A stretch of 64,000 nucleotides of DNA from Arthrobacter pascens (GTDB lineage: Bacteria; Actinomycetota; Actinomycetes; Actinomycetales; Micrococcaceae): NCBI RefSeq assembly GCF_030816475.1, contig NZ_JAUSXF010000001.1:4402001-4466000 (forward strand), in the 5' to 3' direction. The notes under the pieces are model-generated. The model had not been told where the DNA came from. It did not search any database and was given only the letters and a program-made list of their open reading frames with translations. Shown in pieces: positions 1-10,801 of the stretch (position 1 is the first letter of the stretch; each line of letters begins with the position of its first letter). The translations under genes and the position numbers were made by a program.

Positions 1-500
1 GCGTTGAAATCCTCGGAGCTGTGGTGAGTGTCCGGTCGCTTGCGACCACAGTGACGATCGTGGTCATCATGGTGGTTCTGCAGCTGCTCTTCCTGCGGAC
101 CAAGCTCGGGCTCGCGCTCCGAGCGGTGGCTGACAACCCTGCCTCGGCTGCGTTCTCAGGGCTCCCCGTGGGACGGCTGCTGATGGTCGGCTGGGGTCTC
201 GCGGCGACGCTCGGGGCGGTCGCCGGGATTCTGGTCGCCCCGCAGCTGACCCTGACCCCGGGCATGCTGGATACGGCGCTCGTGTACGCGTTGGCTTCAG
301 TTATCCTCGGCGGCCTAAGCAGTCCAGTCGGCTGTGTCGTGGCCGCCTCGGCCATCGGCGTGCTGGAGAACCTCGTGGCGGTGTATGTGCCCCTGATCGG
401 CCACGACCTGAAGATCGCAGTGCCGTTCGCACTGATCTTCGTCATCCTCATCCTCCGTCCCCAGGGCCTGTTCGGGCGAAAGGTCGTGGTGAGGGTGTGA
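1..500 (+). CDS. livH: LIV-type ABC transporter permease LivH, C-terminal part
   Basis: This is the 3' part of a gene that begins before the window: the frame is open from base 3 to the TGA at 498-500. The visible ~165 residues are strongly hydrophobic with several membrane segments. They carry the LivH-type stretch LRAVADNPASAAFSG and end in RPQGLFGRK, a typical LivH C-terminus. LivH is one of the two membrane permeases of high-affinity branched-chain amino acid importers; the family also moves aromatic acids and amides. Its stop overlaps the livM start by one base (TGATG), so the two are translationally coupled. The LivG/LivF ATPases are not in the window and presumably lie upstream. Position beside an aromatic catabolism island suggests, by inference only, uptake of an aromatic acid. 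Confidence 0.88.
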   Translation, partial: VEILGAVVSVRSLATTVTIVVIMVVLQLLFLRTKLGLALRAVADNPASAAFSGLPVGRLLMVGWGLAATLGAVAGILVAPQLTLTPGMLDTALVYALASVILGGLSSPVGCVVAASAIGVLENLVAVYVPLIGHDLKIAVPFALIFVILILRPQGLFGRKVVVRV

Positions 501-1582
501 TGAGCAGCGTAACTTCCCTGCGGAGCAACAGAATACTGCGGATCGTCCTCATTGCCGCCGTCGCCATCCTGCTGCTTGTTGCCCCCCTCGTCCTTCCTGT
601 GTTTGCCAACCAGACGCTGGTGCGGATCGGCGTCTACGCGGTGGCAGTGCTGGGGCTGAACATTGTCATGGGCTACACCGGACAGGTGAACCTCGGGCAG
701 ATCTTCTTCGTTGGGCTCGGCGCCTATGTCACTGCCTATGGTGTCAACCACGGCTGGAACATCGTGGTGGTGTTCGCCGCGGCGTGCGTTATTGCGGGCA
801 TCGTGGGGCTGCTGGTGGCGCTCGCAGCGGCCAGGCTCGGAGGTCTCGCCATTGCAATGGTCACGATTGCCCTGCCGATCGTCGGCGTGCCACTGGCCAA
901 GCGGCTTGATGAATTCACCGGCGGCTCCCAGGGAATCTCGGCCCGCTTCTCGGATGCGCCTGACTGGTCGCGCCTGTACTCAGACCAGTGGCAGTTCTAC
1001 ATTGTTTTGCTGGTGACGGCGGCCGCGTTCCTGGTTGCCCGCAATTTAGTCCGTGGCAAGTACGGCCGGGCGTTCGGCGTGGTGCGGGAGAACGAAGCCG
1101 TCGCAGCATCCATGGGTGTCTCGCCGTACCGGACCAAAGTGCTTGCGTTCACCGTCGCGTCGATATTCGGCGGCGCCAGCGGCTTCCTTTACCTCGCCGC
1201 CGTACAGTACACGTCGCCCGAAACACTCAGCTTCGGCCACTCCATCAGCCTCGTCGCCGCAATGGTCATCGGCGGCGCGGGAAGCATTGCGGGCTCACTC
1301 ATCGGCGGTGCCTACTACGTCTTGGTTCCGCAGCTCACGAACGCCATTGACCCCAGCTTCACCACAGCCAGCCAAGGCGCCATTCTCCTTGCGGTGCTGT
1401 TCCTCCTGCCGGAAGGACTGGTCAGCCTTCCGCGGGTGGTCCGCCGGCTCACCCGCCGGCGCAGCACGCGCCCCGCTCCCGGAAATTCCCCCCAGACCGC
1501 TCCGGCGCGTTCTCCGGTTACTGAGGCAGCACCGGAGGGACTCCAAAAAACAGAGAGAGGCAAGATCGGTCATGAAGGTTAG
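500..1582 (+). CDS. livM: LIV-type ABC transporter permease LivM
   Basis: A 360-aa inner-membrane permease with about ten hydrophobic segments. It has the LivM signature GLNIVMGYTGQVNLGQ near residues 53-68 and the C-terminal FLLPEGLV, and so pairs with LivH. I chose the ATG at 500, which overlaps the livH stop; an in-frame GTG sits one codon upstream. The last ~50 residues are a charged, proline-rich cytoplasmic tail longer than usual for the family. The 3' end overlaps the next gene by 11 bases, so transporter subunits and binding protein are in one operon. The substrate cannot be read from the sequence. Confidence 0.92.
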   Translation: MSSVTSLRSNRILRIVLIAAVAILLLVAPLVLPVFANQTLVRIGVYAVAVLGLNIVMGYTGQVNLGQIFFVGLGAYVTAYGVNHGWNIVVVFAAACVIAGIVGLLVALAAARLGGLAIAMVTIALPIVGVPLAKRLDEFTGGSQGISARFSDAPDWSRLYSDQWQFYIVLLVTAAAFLVARNLVRGKYGRAFGVVRENEAVAASMGVSPYRTKVLAFTVASIFGGASGFLYLAAVQYTSPETLSFGHSISLVAAMVIGGAGSIAGSLIGGAYYVLVPQLTNAIDPSFTTASQGAILLAVLFLLPEGLVSLPRVVRRLTRRRSTRPAPGNSPQTAPARSPVTEAAPEGLQKTERGKIGHEG

Positions 1583-2828
1583 AAACAAGTCAGGCGGTGC
1601 CCTTGCCATCGTCGCGATGGCATCGGTCGTGGCGCTCTCCGTCTCAGGTTGCACCCGCGACGGCGCCGGCCAGGGGAATGGCTCGGGGGCGAGCCCGGGC
1701 ATTACCGACACGTCCATCACGCTCGGGATCACCACCCCGCTCAGTGGCCCGACCGCAGGCCCGGGAACCTGTACTGTCGCGGGTGTCGCAGCCTACTTCG
1801 GCGCCGTGAACGCAGCCGGCGGCGTGAAATTCGGTGACGGCAAGACGCGCTCGGTCAACATCAAGTCCTACGACGATGCGTACGATCCGCAGAAATCCCT
1901 GTCGAACTTCCAGCAGATGGTCTCGGACAACATCTTCGCCGTCACGGCCGGCCTTGGTACCCCTACCAACCGTGCCTTCCGTGACGCCGCCATCAGCCAG
2001 AAGGTCCCCCAGGTGCTCGTGATGACCGGCGATCCGTTGTTCAGCGACCGCAAGCAGAGCCCTTGGCAGCTTGGTTTCGTGCCGATCTACCAAAATGAGG
2101 GAGCTGCCTTCGGCAAGCTGCTGGCAGGGTCGAAGGATCAGCACAAAGTGGCGATACTGTCGCAAAACGATGACTACGGCAAGGGCTACGTTTCGGGATT
2201 CAAGGAAGCCATCAAGGGCAATTCCAGCATCTCGATCGTCGGAGAACAAACGTATGAGGCCACGGACACCTCCGTCGATGCGCAGCTCACCCAGCTGGCG
2301 TCGTCAGGGGCGGATGTCTTCTTCAACGCCATGTCCATCACCCCGCTGGTGATCGCCGCGTTGCAGAAGGGGCAGCAGATCGGTTGGAAGCCGAGCTGGT
2401 TCCTTCCCTCAAACACGTCCAGCCCGACGGCGATCCTTCAGCCGGGCGGGGCGACCGCCTATCCCGGCATTTACTCGGTGTCGTTCGCAAAGGCCCCGCA
2501 GAGCCCGGTGTTCGCCAAGGACCCTGACGTAGTCAAGTTCCTGTCAGAACTCAAGCAGTACGGCAACTACCCGGACATGCCTGCTTTCCCGCACTGCATG
2601 TGGAGCTACATGGTGGGAGCCACGCTGGAACAGGCGTTCAAGAACATGACCGGGCCGACCCGTGACAACTTCATGGAATCGCTGCGGGATATCAAGGGCC
2701 TGAAAGCGCCGCTGATGCTGGAGGGCACATCGGTGGACACTACGGTGGACGGCCAGCCCGCCGTATCCACGGTGGTCGTGCAGAAGTACAACGGGCAGGG
2801 ATACGCCACCGCGGAGAACTTCGGCTAG
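1572..2828 (+). CDS. ABC transporter substrate-binding lipoprotein (LivK/Peripla_BP_6 type)
   Basis: A 418-aa binding protein. Its N-terminus is a lipoprotein signal peptide (charged start, hydrophobic run, lipobox VSGC at about residues 24-27), followed by a Gly/Ser-rich linker. The mature part resembles the LivJ/LivK fold: ITDTSITLGITTPLSGP at the start, YDDAYDPQKSLSNFQQMV and ILSQNDDYGKGYVSGFK in the middle. It would be membrane-anchored outside the cell and deliver ligand to LivHM. The start is the ATG at 1572 inside the end of livM; the longer frame upstream reads livM out of phase and is not part of the protein. LivK-type proteins in soil actinobacteria often bind aromatic acids, which fits the neighbours but is inference. 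Confidence 0.92.
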   Translation: MKVRNKSGGALAIVAMASVVALSVSGCTRDGAGQGNGSGASPGITDTSITLGITTPLSGPTAGPGTCTVAGVAAYFGAVNAAGGVKFGDGKTRSVNIKSYDDAYDPQKSLSNFQQMVSDNIFAVTAGLGTPTNRAFRDAAISQKVPQVLVMTGDPLFSDRKQSPWQLGFVPIYQNEGAAFGKLLAGSKDQHKVAILSQNDDYGKGYVSGFKEAIKGNSSISIVGEQTYEATDTSVDAQLTQLASSGADVFFNAMSITPLVIAALQKGQQIGWKPSWFLPSNTSSPTAILQPGGATAYPGIYSVSFAKAPQSPVFAKDPDVVKFLSELKQYGNYPDMPAFPHCMWSYMVGATLEQAFKNMTGPTRDNFMESLRDIKGLKAPLMLEGTSVDTTVDGQPAVSTVVVQKYNGQGYATAENFG

Positions 2829-2848
2829 GACTGCCCTGCGGGTGCCAT

Positions 2849-2881
2849 CGTCATCTCCGGCATCAATGGCCGGGGATGACG
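2849..2881. terminator. Hairpin between convergent genes
   Basis: A 13-bp stem (2849-2861 with 2869-2881, one G-T wobble) around a 7-nt loop sits 20 bases after the binding-protein stop and just before the padR stop on the other strand. It has no clear T-run on the plus strand. Position between convergent operons suggests a bidirectional terminator. Confidence 0.6.
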
Positions 2882-2887
2882 ACGACG

Positions 2888-3508
2888 CTACACGCGTGCG
2901 GTGTCCCGGTCCGCGCGCGCTCCGGCTGACCGGTCCAGTTCGTCGATGAGCTTCAGTCCCCGCCGCGCCCAGGCGATTTCGCCGCGGGCCCTTTCAACCA
3001 GGCCCTCGTACGTGAACCTTTTGAACGCGATGGTTCGTTCGCGGTCCTCGGGTTGTGTGACGGCGAGGCGCCGCACCAGCATGGGGTTGGCAAGTTCATC
3101 GATCCGCAGGAGTTCACCCTCCCACTGGGCGAGTTCACCCTCCCACTGCATGATGTGTGAACGGAAAAATTCACGGGCGGCCTCGGGAGTGGCCGCCTCA
3201 AGGTAGGCGGCCCGCAGGTGGGCGGGGTCGCGGACCCGCGCGTACTTCAGGGGCGTGTGCATCCAGGCGAGGAAGGCCTGCTCCCCGGTATCGGTCACGT
3301 GATAGATACGCCTCGTGGCCCGCTGGCCGCGTGTCTGCTCCTCACCCTCGATGAGGTGCTCAGCCTCCATCTTGCGCAGCTCGGGGTAGATCTGCGAGTC
3401 GGGTGCATGCCAGACATGCCCCACTGACATGGCGAACTGTTTTTGCAGTTCGTAGCCTGACAGTGGCCCCACGCGGAGCAACGCAAGCAGCGCGTATCGC
3501 AGGCTCAT
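2888..3508 (-). CDS. PadR-family transcriptional regulator
   Basis: A 206-aa regulator. The N-terminal winged helix has the PadR pattern: SLRYALLALLRVGPLSGYEL, then YPELRKMEAEHLIEG and RRIYHVTDTGEQAF. A C-terminal Vir_C-like helical region of about 100 residues follows. Start choice: ATG at 3508 has AAGGAG six bases upstream, better than the in-frame ATG at 3523. PadR itself represses phenolic acid decarboxylase and responds to phenolic acids. This copy is the last gene after metF-purU-ligM and is a natural candidate to sense the aromatic substrate of the cluster. It may bind the palindrome in the metF promoter, but that link is inference. Confidence 0.9.
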   Translation of the reverse strand: MSLRYALLALLRVGPLSGYELQKQFAMSVGHVWHAPDSQIYPELRKMEAEHLIEGEEQTRGQRATRRIYHVTDTGEQAFLAWMHTPLKYARVRDPAHLRAAYLEAATPEAAREFFRSHIMQWEGELAQWEGELLRIDELANPMLVRRLAVTQPEDRERTIAFKRFTYEGLVERARGEIAWARRGLKLIDELDRSAGARADRDTARV

Positions 3509-3541
3509 ACAGCACTCCTTCATTAACCAGGCATGGATTCA

Positions 3542-3557
3542 GGGGCGGGGCCGCCCC
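3542..3557. other. GC-rich inverted repeat upstream of padR
   Basis: GGGGCGG and CCGCCCC, two bases apart, lie in the 67-base gap between the ligM stop and the padR start. It could be a weak attenuator or an RNA-stability element. There is no T-run, so it is not a convincing terminator. Confidence 0.35.
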
Positions 3558-3575
3558 GTGAGGCCGCCTCCCACA

Positions 3576-5902
<2,327 letters not shown>

Positions 5903-5912
5903 CGGGGCCGCC

Positions 5913-6806
5913 TCACGCCTGTCCGCCCGTGAACTGGCGGACCCAGCCCGCCGTCTCTGACAGGCCACCGAAGGTGTAGAAGTGAAGCCCTACCTGTCCC
6001 AGCAGCCCTGTACGCGTACCTGAGGAGTGGTCAGCGAGTACCGCGGCCAGATCGTTGACAAAGTTGTCGGGGCCGGCCACGCCGACGAGGTTGGTGAGTG
6101 AGAAGCCGTACTTCTTCACGATCATCGCATTTGCCCCGACGCCCAGGCGGCGGGCAAAACCCAGGAGCCGCTTGATTCCCACCGGGCCCGGGGTGCCGAC
6201 CCGGACGGGCGCAGTGATGCCTCTGGCCCGAATCGCCTCGATCCACTCCGCGACGGGATCGGTATCGAACGAGAACTGGGTGAGGATGACCATGTCAAGG
6301 CCCTGGTCCCGGAGCGTCGCAGACTTGTCTTCGAGCGCACTCCACAGGGTCTCCTGCGGGATATCGGGATGGCCTTCCGGATACCCGCCGATTCCGACTT
6401 CACGTACTCCGAAGTCCTGCAGGATGCCGCTGCGGATGATCGAGAGTGAGTCGCTGTAGGGCCCCTCGGGGCGGGCGGGATCACCGCCGATAACGAAAAT
6501 GTGGCCGGCGGCATCCACCTCCTGCAGGCGGCCGAGGAACTCCCTGAGCCGCTGCTCGGACTCCAAACGCCGCGCTGAAATGTGGGGTACGGGAACGAAT
6601 CCCATTTCCCGGACCGCCTTGGCAGCGGCCACGCGCATCTCAAGGTCCTCGTTGCCCAGGAAGGTCACGTTGATTCTCGTGCCAAGGGGAATGAGAGGCC
6701 TTGCCTCGAGGAGGGAAGGGATGTCCTTGCCTGTCATCTCAAGGGAGAAGTCCTTCATGAGTTCGAGCGAAGCTGCGCGGTTCGTCTTTTGTGCGATCTT
6801 AGTCAC
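5913..6806 (-). CDS. metF: 5,10-methylenetetrahydrofolate reductase (MetF-like)
   Basis: A 297-aa flavoprotein of the MetF TIM-barrel family. It would oxidise the 5-methyl-THF made by the O-demethylases to methylene-THF. Family marks include VPVPHISARRL, FVIGGDPARPEGPYSDSL and GGYPEGHPDI. The usual N-terminal FEFFPP is replaced by SLEMTGKDIP, which keeps the active-site Glu (residue 23) but is unusual; it is therefore a divergent branch, not the housekeeping methionine-pathway enzyme. I chose the GTG at 6806, with AAAGGA nine bases upstream; an ATG at 6833 is possible. It is the first gene of metF-purU-ligM-padR. Confidence 0.87.
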   Translation of the reverse strand: MTKIAQKTNRAASLELMKDFSLEMTGKDIPSLLEARPLIPLGTRINVTFLGNEDLEMRVAAAKAVREMGFVPVPHISARRLESEQRLREFLGRLQEVDAAGHIFVIGGDPARPEGPYSDSLSIIRSGILQDFGVREVGIGGYPEGHPDIPQETLWSALEDKSATLRDQGLDMVILTQFSFDTDPVAEWIEAIRARGITAPVRVGTPGPVGIKRLLGFARRLGVGANAMIVKKYGFSLTNLVGVAGPDNFVNDLAAVLADHSSGTRTGLLGQVGLHFYTFGGLSETAGWVRQFTGGQA

Positions 6807-6844
6807 AGTCCCACGTCCTTTCAGCGGCCTCATTGCCTTCTCAA

Positions 6845-6873
6845 ATTTTACCTATGTAAATAGGTACTGTCCA
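6845..6873 (-). promoter_or_regulatory. Promoter of metF operon with operator in the spacer
   Basis: Reading the minus strand: TGGACA (6868-6873), a 17-base spacer, then TAAAAT (6845-6850). This is a near-consensus housekeeping promoter about 40 bases before the metF start. The spacer is filled by a perfect inverted repeat, ACCTAT-N4-ATAGGT (6850-6865), and a further half site ATAGGT-like copy lies at 6874-6880. A repressor bound here would block polymerase. PadR (3 kb away, same operon) or the GntR protein are the local candidates. Confidence 0.72.
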
Positions 6874-6894
6874 TAGGTATATTCGGGCTGAGAC

Positions 6895-8187
6895 TCATGA
6901 GCGTCCGGCAGGGGCGGACGCGGTCAGCACTTGCCGTTCCCGCCCTACGAACAAGCCCGCCGCAAGCTGCGCGGCGAGGGTGAGCTCCACGAGCAGCAGG
7001 GGCGCAAGCCATCCACCGGTGAGCGAAAGGAGGCCGCCAAAGGCGACGGGGCCAACAGCGGCAATCGCATAGCCCCCGGACTGGGCCATGCCCGAGAGCC
7101 GCCCGGCAGCTCCGGGAGTCCGTGCCCGCAGCCCGAACAGGCTGAAGGACATCGCCAGGGATGCGCCCGAGGAGAGTCCGTAGAGGATCACCCATCCGGG
7201 GAACAGCAACGGCACTGCGATGAGCCCGGTGACGGCTACCAGGCCGAGCACCGGGATGAGGGCGGGTGTCCACCGTGCCAGCGTCCCGCGTAGCATCAGC
7301 GGGACGGAGAGCGAGCCGGCAAGGGAACTTACCTGCAGCAGCATCACGTCGATCCCGGCCACAACCTCCGGGCGTCCCAAGCTGTGCGCGAGCGGCGCCA
7401 GCCACGTGACCATCATGTAGAAAGCCATGGCCTGGAACCCCATGTACGAGAGCACCTGCCACGCAACGGCATCGCCCCACACGCCCCAGCGGCCATGCGG
7501 TGCCTGCTGCGGTTCCACGGCAGGAGCAGCGGTACCGGGCGGCCCGGCCCGCGGCGTTCCGGCATCCGGAGCCGGGGTAGCCCAGGCACGTGCTTCACGG
7601 CTTCGAACCATGGCAACGAGCCAGATCACTGTTGCCAGTGGTATGAGTGCGCCCGAAAAGAGCAGCGCACCCCGCCACCCCAGTACCCCTTCACCGCCGG
7701 GGACCTGCGAGACCGGCACCACAACTCCGGAGGCAAGCGCGCCCGTGCCGCTGAGGAAGGCCGTGAAAAGGGCGGTCACCACCGCCAGGCGATCGCTGAA
7801 TTCGCGTTTGATCACCGCCGGGAGCAGGACGTTGGCCACCGCGATGGATGCCCCGATCAGGACTGTTCCGGCCCACAGATTCAGGGGAGCTCCGGGTAAT
7901 GACCGCCATACGGTGCCTGCTCCGAGCGCGATCAACGAGCAAAGGACCACTCCCGAAAATCCGAAACGCATGCCGAGGCTGTGGGCCAGCGGTGAGACCG
8001 CCGCGAAGGCAATCAGGGGGATGGCGGCCAGCAACCCCAGTGCAGCCTCGGCGATGCCCAGGTCTGCGGAGATCTGCGTCAGGAGGGGTCCCACGCCGCT
8101 GATGGTCGAGCGCAGGTTTGCCGCGACCAGCAGGACGGCGGCGAGAAGGAGGAGGCCGGGGTGCCGTACCTCTGCTGATGGCCGCAT
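6895..8187 (-). CDS. MFS transporter, CynX/NimT-like
   Basis: A 430-aa major facilitator with about twelve hydrophobic segments. It begins GLLLLAAVLLVAANLRSTISGVGPLL, the pattern of the CynX/NimT (cyanate/nitroimidazole) branch. The start is ATG at 8187 with a G-rich Shine-Dalgarno region just upstream; the frame is open for another 105 codons but that part is Arg/Gly/Pro-rich and not membrane-like. It is the last gene of the galB-led operon, 56 bases after the aldehyde dehydrogenase. In that setting it may import an aromatic acid or export a toxic intermediate; the direction and substrate are unknown. Confidence 0.85.
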   Translation of the reverse strand: MRPSAEVRHPGLLLLAAVLLVAANLRSTISGVGPLLTQISADLGIAEAALGLLAAIPLIAFAAVSPLAHSLGMRFGFSGVVLCSLIALGAGTVWRSLPGAPLNLWAGTVLIGASIAVANVLLPAVIKREFSDRLAVVTALFTAFLSGTGALASGVVVPVSQVPGGEGVLGWRGALLFSGALIPLATVIWLVAMVRSREARAWATPAPDAGTPRAGPPGTAAPAVEPQQAPHGRWGVWGDAVAWQVLSYMGFQAMAFYMMVTWLAPLAHSLGRPEVVAGIDVMLLQVSSLAGSLSVPLMLRGTLARWTPALIPVLGLVAVTGLIAVPLLFPGWVILYGLSSGASLAMSFSLFGLRARTPGAAGRLSGMAQSGGYAIAAVGPVAFGGLLSLTGGWLAPLLLVELTLAAQLAAGLFVGRERQVLTASAPAGRS

Positions 8188-8243
8188 CCCCGCCCCCTGG
8201 CATTCAGACAAACTAGCCCTCCGATAAACAGGCCTCCGACAAA

Positions 8244-9749
8244 TCAGCCCTCGGACCCGCCTTGGGACCCGGCGTCGGGCTCGAGGCGGGCGATCGACCG
8301 GGTGTCCTGGAACGCCCGGACGCCCTCGATTCCCTGCTCGCGGCCCATGCCGGACTGCTTCATCCCGCCGAAGGGAGCGCGCAGGTCCAGCCGGGTCGCG
8401 CCATGGTCGTTGACCCAGACGTAACCGCAGACCAGCCTTCCGCCCACCCGGTCGCCCGCCTCGGGGTTCGCCGTCCATACCGAGCCGCAAAGCCCGGACC
8501 ACGTGTCGTTGGCCATCCGGACCGCTTCATCCTCGGTGTCGAACGGGATGAGCGGAATCACCGGCCCGAACTGCTCCTGGGTCACGACGCGCAGGGACGG
8601 GTCGGGGTTGATCACCAGTGCCGGGCGCAGGAAATTACCGCTCCGCAGCTCCGGATCCGTCGGTAGCGTCCCGAACTCCCTGACGTCGGCGCCGGCCTCC
8701 TTTGCTTCCTCGATGATCTCGCTCACGAAGGCCTTCTGCGCCGGCTGGTGCAGCGGGCCCATCGTGGTCCCCTCATCCAGTCCATACCCGATGACCGCCT
8801 TGTCGAGCCGCTCCGACAGGCCCCCGACGAGCTCATCCAGGCGCGAACGGTGGACATAGATCCGCTTTGCGTTCATGCAGATCTGCCCGGTGGTGTCGAA
8901 GATCGAGGCATACAGGCGGTCGAGGTGGGTGTCGTCCAGGATTGCGTCCTCAAGCACGACGGCGGCATCGTTTCCGCCGAGCTCCAGGGTCACCCGGGTC
9001 AGGGACTTCGATGCCATTTCCATGATGCGCTTGCCGCCGGCAACGCTGCCCGTGAAGCAGACCTTCGCGACGTCGGGGCTGGTGATCAGGGCGGACACGT
9101 CGGCATCCTTACCGGTCACCACGTTCAGCACCCCGGGGGGCAGCTTCTCGGCGATCCTTTGGACCACGCGGGTAGTGGCGAGCGGTGTGGTGGGCGGAGG
9201 CTTGACGATAGCTGTGTTTCCGGCGAGCAGCGCGTGTGGCAAGGAGGCCGCCAGGATCGCGATAGGCCAGTTGAACGGCACGATCACCGTCACGACACCC
9301 AGCGGCTGGTACTGGATTGTCGTGGACACCGGGATCCCCGGCGCCGGGGGGAGCACTTTAGTCGCATCCACCTCGTCGGCAAGCGCGAGTGCCAGGTTCC
9401 ACCGGATCTCGAACACGAGTGAATCGACCCAGGATTCCATCCGGATCTTCCCGTTCTCCTGCGACAGGATGGCAGCATCCTCGTCGCGGAAGTCGGCGAT
9501 GCCCTCAAGTGCAACCCGCATCTGCTCGGCGCGTTCCTGCGGGCTCAGCGCCGCCCATCCGGGATAGGCCGCCTTGGCCGCTGCAATAGCGTCATCGACG
9601 TCACGCGGACCGGCCGCTGCCGCATACCCGACAATCACGCCCGGTTTGCCAGGGTCGACCACCTCCAGGGTGTCCGCGGCCTGGCGTTCCGTGCCGCCGA
9701 TGTACAGGCCAGTGGTTACCGGCGCCGACGTATTAATGGTGTTGGTCAT
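8244..9749 (-). CDS. NAD(P)-dependent aldehyde dehydrogenase
   Basis: A 501-aa ALDH-superfamily enzyme of full length. Visible residues are Asn160 in PFNWP, the cofactor loop FTGSVAGGK, Glu256 in TLELGGN and the nucleophile Cys291 in TTGQICMNAKR. The start is ATG at 9749 (AAAGGT upstream). It lies 40 bases downstream of the extradiol dioxygenase in the same operon. Two roles fit: oxidation of syringaldehyde or vanillin to the acid that enters the pathway, or oxidation of a semialdehyde made by proximal ring cleavage, as in hydroxymuconic semialdehyde dehydrogenases. The sequence does not decide between them. Confidence 0.9.
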   Translation of the reverse strand: MTNTINTSAPVTTGLYIGGTERQAADTLEVVDPGKPGVIVGYAAAAGPRDVDDAIAAAKAAYPGWAALSPQERAEQMRVALEGIADFRDEDAAILSQENGKIRMESWVDSLVFEIRWNLALALADEVDATKVLPPAPGIPVSTTIQYQPLGVVTVIVPFNWPIAILAASLPHALLAGNTAIVKPPPTTPLATTRVVQRIAEKLPPGVLNVVTGKDADVSALITSPDVAKVCFTGSVAGGKRIMEMASKSLTRVTLELGGNDAAVVLEDAILDDTHLDRLYASIFDTTGQICMNAKRIYVHRSRLDELVGGLSERLDKAVIGYGLDEGTTMGPLHQPAQKAFVSEIIEEAKEAGADVREFGTLPTDPELRSGNFLRPALVINPDPSLRVVTQEQFGPVIPLIPFDTEDEAVRMANDTWSGLCGSVWTANPEAGDRVGGRLVCGYVWVNDHGATRLDLRAPFGGMKQSGMGREQGIEGVRAFQDTRSIARLEPDAGSQGGSEG

Positions 9750-9789
9750 GTCGCACCTTTCTGTGCAGTACTGCAGTTTTTTCTTGGCG

Positions 9790-10776
9790 TCACTGTCGGA
9801 CGACGGGAGTTCCATGGGTATGGAACGTTTCGATGGTCTTCATACCCCAGGCCTGCCCTTTCTTGCGCTCCTCCTGGGTCCACTCCACGACCGGGGAGTC
9901 GGGGTCCAGCAATAGGCGGGCACCGGCGTTGGCGAGTTCGATGCGGTTTCCGCCCGGCTCCCAGACGTACAGGAAGAAGGTCTGGTTGATCGCGTGCTTG
10001 TGCGGACCGGACTCGATGTGGATGCCGTTCTCAAGGAAAATATCGGCTGCCTTGAGGATGTCCTCACGGGTATCCGGGGCGAAAGCGACGTGGTGCAGCC
10101 GGTTACCGTGCTTGAGCCAGTCGTCCGAATACACAATGTCGTAGGACTTGTTGTTGAAGTGGAACCACCAGGCGGCGTAACCGCCGTCGTCCAGCCTGAT
10201 CCGTTCACTTTCGCGGCCCCGCAGCGTCGTGGCCACGAACTCGCCGTTGGCCACCACATCCCTGGCGAGGAAATTGACGTGGTCCAGCCGCCTGGCATTA
10301 ACGCCACGGCCGGGAAACGCCGAGGCCTGGTTCTTCAGCGCCGGCTTGTCGTCGGTGGCCACGTACCGTTCGGTTTCGTAGTAAATCGCGAGGTCGTGCC
10401 CGTCGGGGTCCCGGAAAGCGTAGGCAGGACCGGTCCCCACTTCGCCGTCAACCCAGCCGATGCCGAGGCCGGTGGCCTCAATGGCCGCCACCCGCCGCTG
10501 TAGCGCATCCTGGCTGGTCGTCCGGAATGTCGTCCGCCCGACGCCGGCATCGGGGGATGCTGTGAGCTTCAGTGTGTAGAGCTGATATTCGTCCCACGTG
10601 CGCAGGTACACCGATTTCCCGTTGCTGCCGTTGTTGTTAGTTCCGGCGTCACCGGTCTCCGCGACGACGCGCATGGCGAGCAGGTCGCGGAAGAACCACA
10701 GGCTCTTCTCGAAGTTAGGCGTCAGCAGCTCCACGTTCCCCAGATGGGCGACGTCGAACGAGGTGTAGTCGGTCAT
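9790..10776 (-). CDS. VOC-family (type I) extradiol ring-cleavage dioxygenase
   Basis: A 328-aa two-domain vicinal-oxygen-chelate protein of the catechol 2,3-dioxygenase family. The C-terminal active module has the metal ligands His166 (RRLDHVNF), His228/229 (NRLHHVAF) and Glu280 (GNRIELAN), with the expected Tyr at 270 before VWEPGG. The N-terminal module (RDPDGHDLAIYYE near 122-134) is the inactive duplicate typical of this class. GAGAGGA precedes the ATG. In the operon it sits between the tautomerase and the aldehyde dehydrogenase, exactly where a gallate or 3-O-methylgallate dioxygenase is expected. Known enzymes for that step (LigAB, DesB, DesZ, GalA) are type II with a different fold. 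Assignment to gallate-type substrates is inference from context. Confidence 0.85.
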   Translation of the reverse strand: MTDYTSFDVAHLGNVELLTPNFEKSLWFFRDLLAMRVVAETGDAGTNNNGSNGKSVYLRTWDEYQLYTLKLTASPDAGVGRTTFRTTSQDALQRRVAAIEATGLGIGWVDGEVGTGPAYAFRDPDGHDLAIYYETERYVATDDKPALKNQASAFPGRGVNARRLDHVNFLARDVVANGEFVATTLRGRESERIRLDDGGYAAWWFHFNNKSYDIVYSDDWLKHGNRLHHVAFAPDTREDILKAADIFLENGIHIESGPHKHAINQTFFLYVWEPGGNRIELANAGARLLLDPDSPVVEWTQEERKKGQAWGMKTIETFHTHGTPVVRQ

Positions 10777-10801
10777 GGACCTGTCCTCTCAAAGGCCGGT
10801 G

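Noticed and set aside
1053..1571. Long open extension in front of the LIV binding protein
   Set aside because: It reads livM out of phase; the lipoprotein signal peptide begins at 1572.
8188..8502. N-terminal extension of the CynX-like transporter
   Set aside because: Arg/Gly/Pro-rich, not membrane-like, and overlaps the aldehyde dehydrogenase gene on the same strand.
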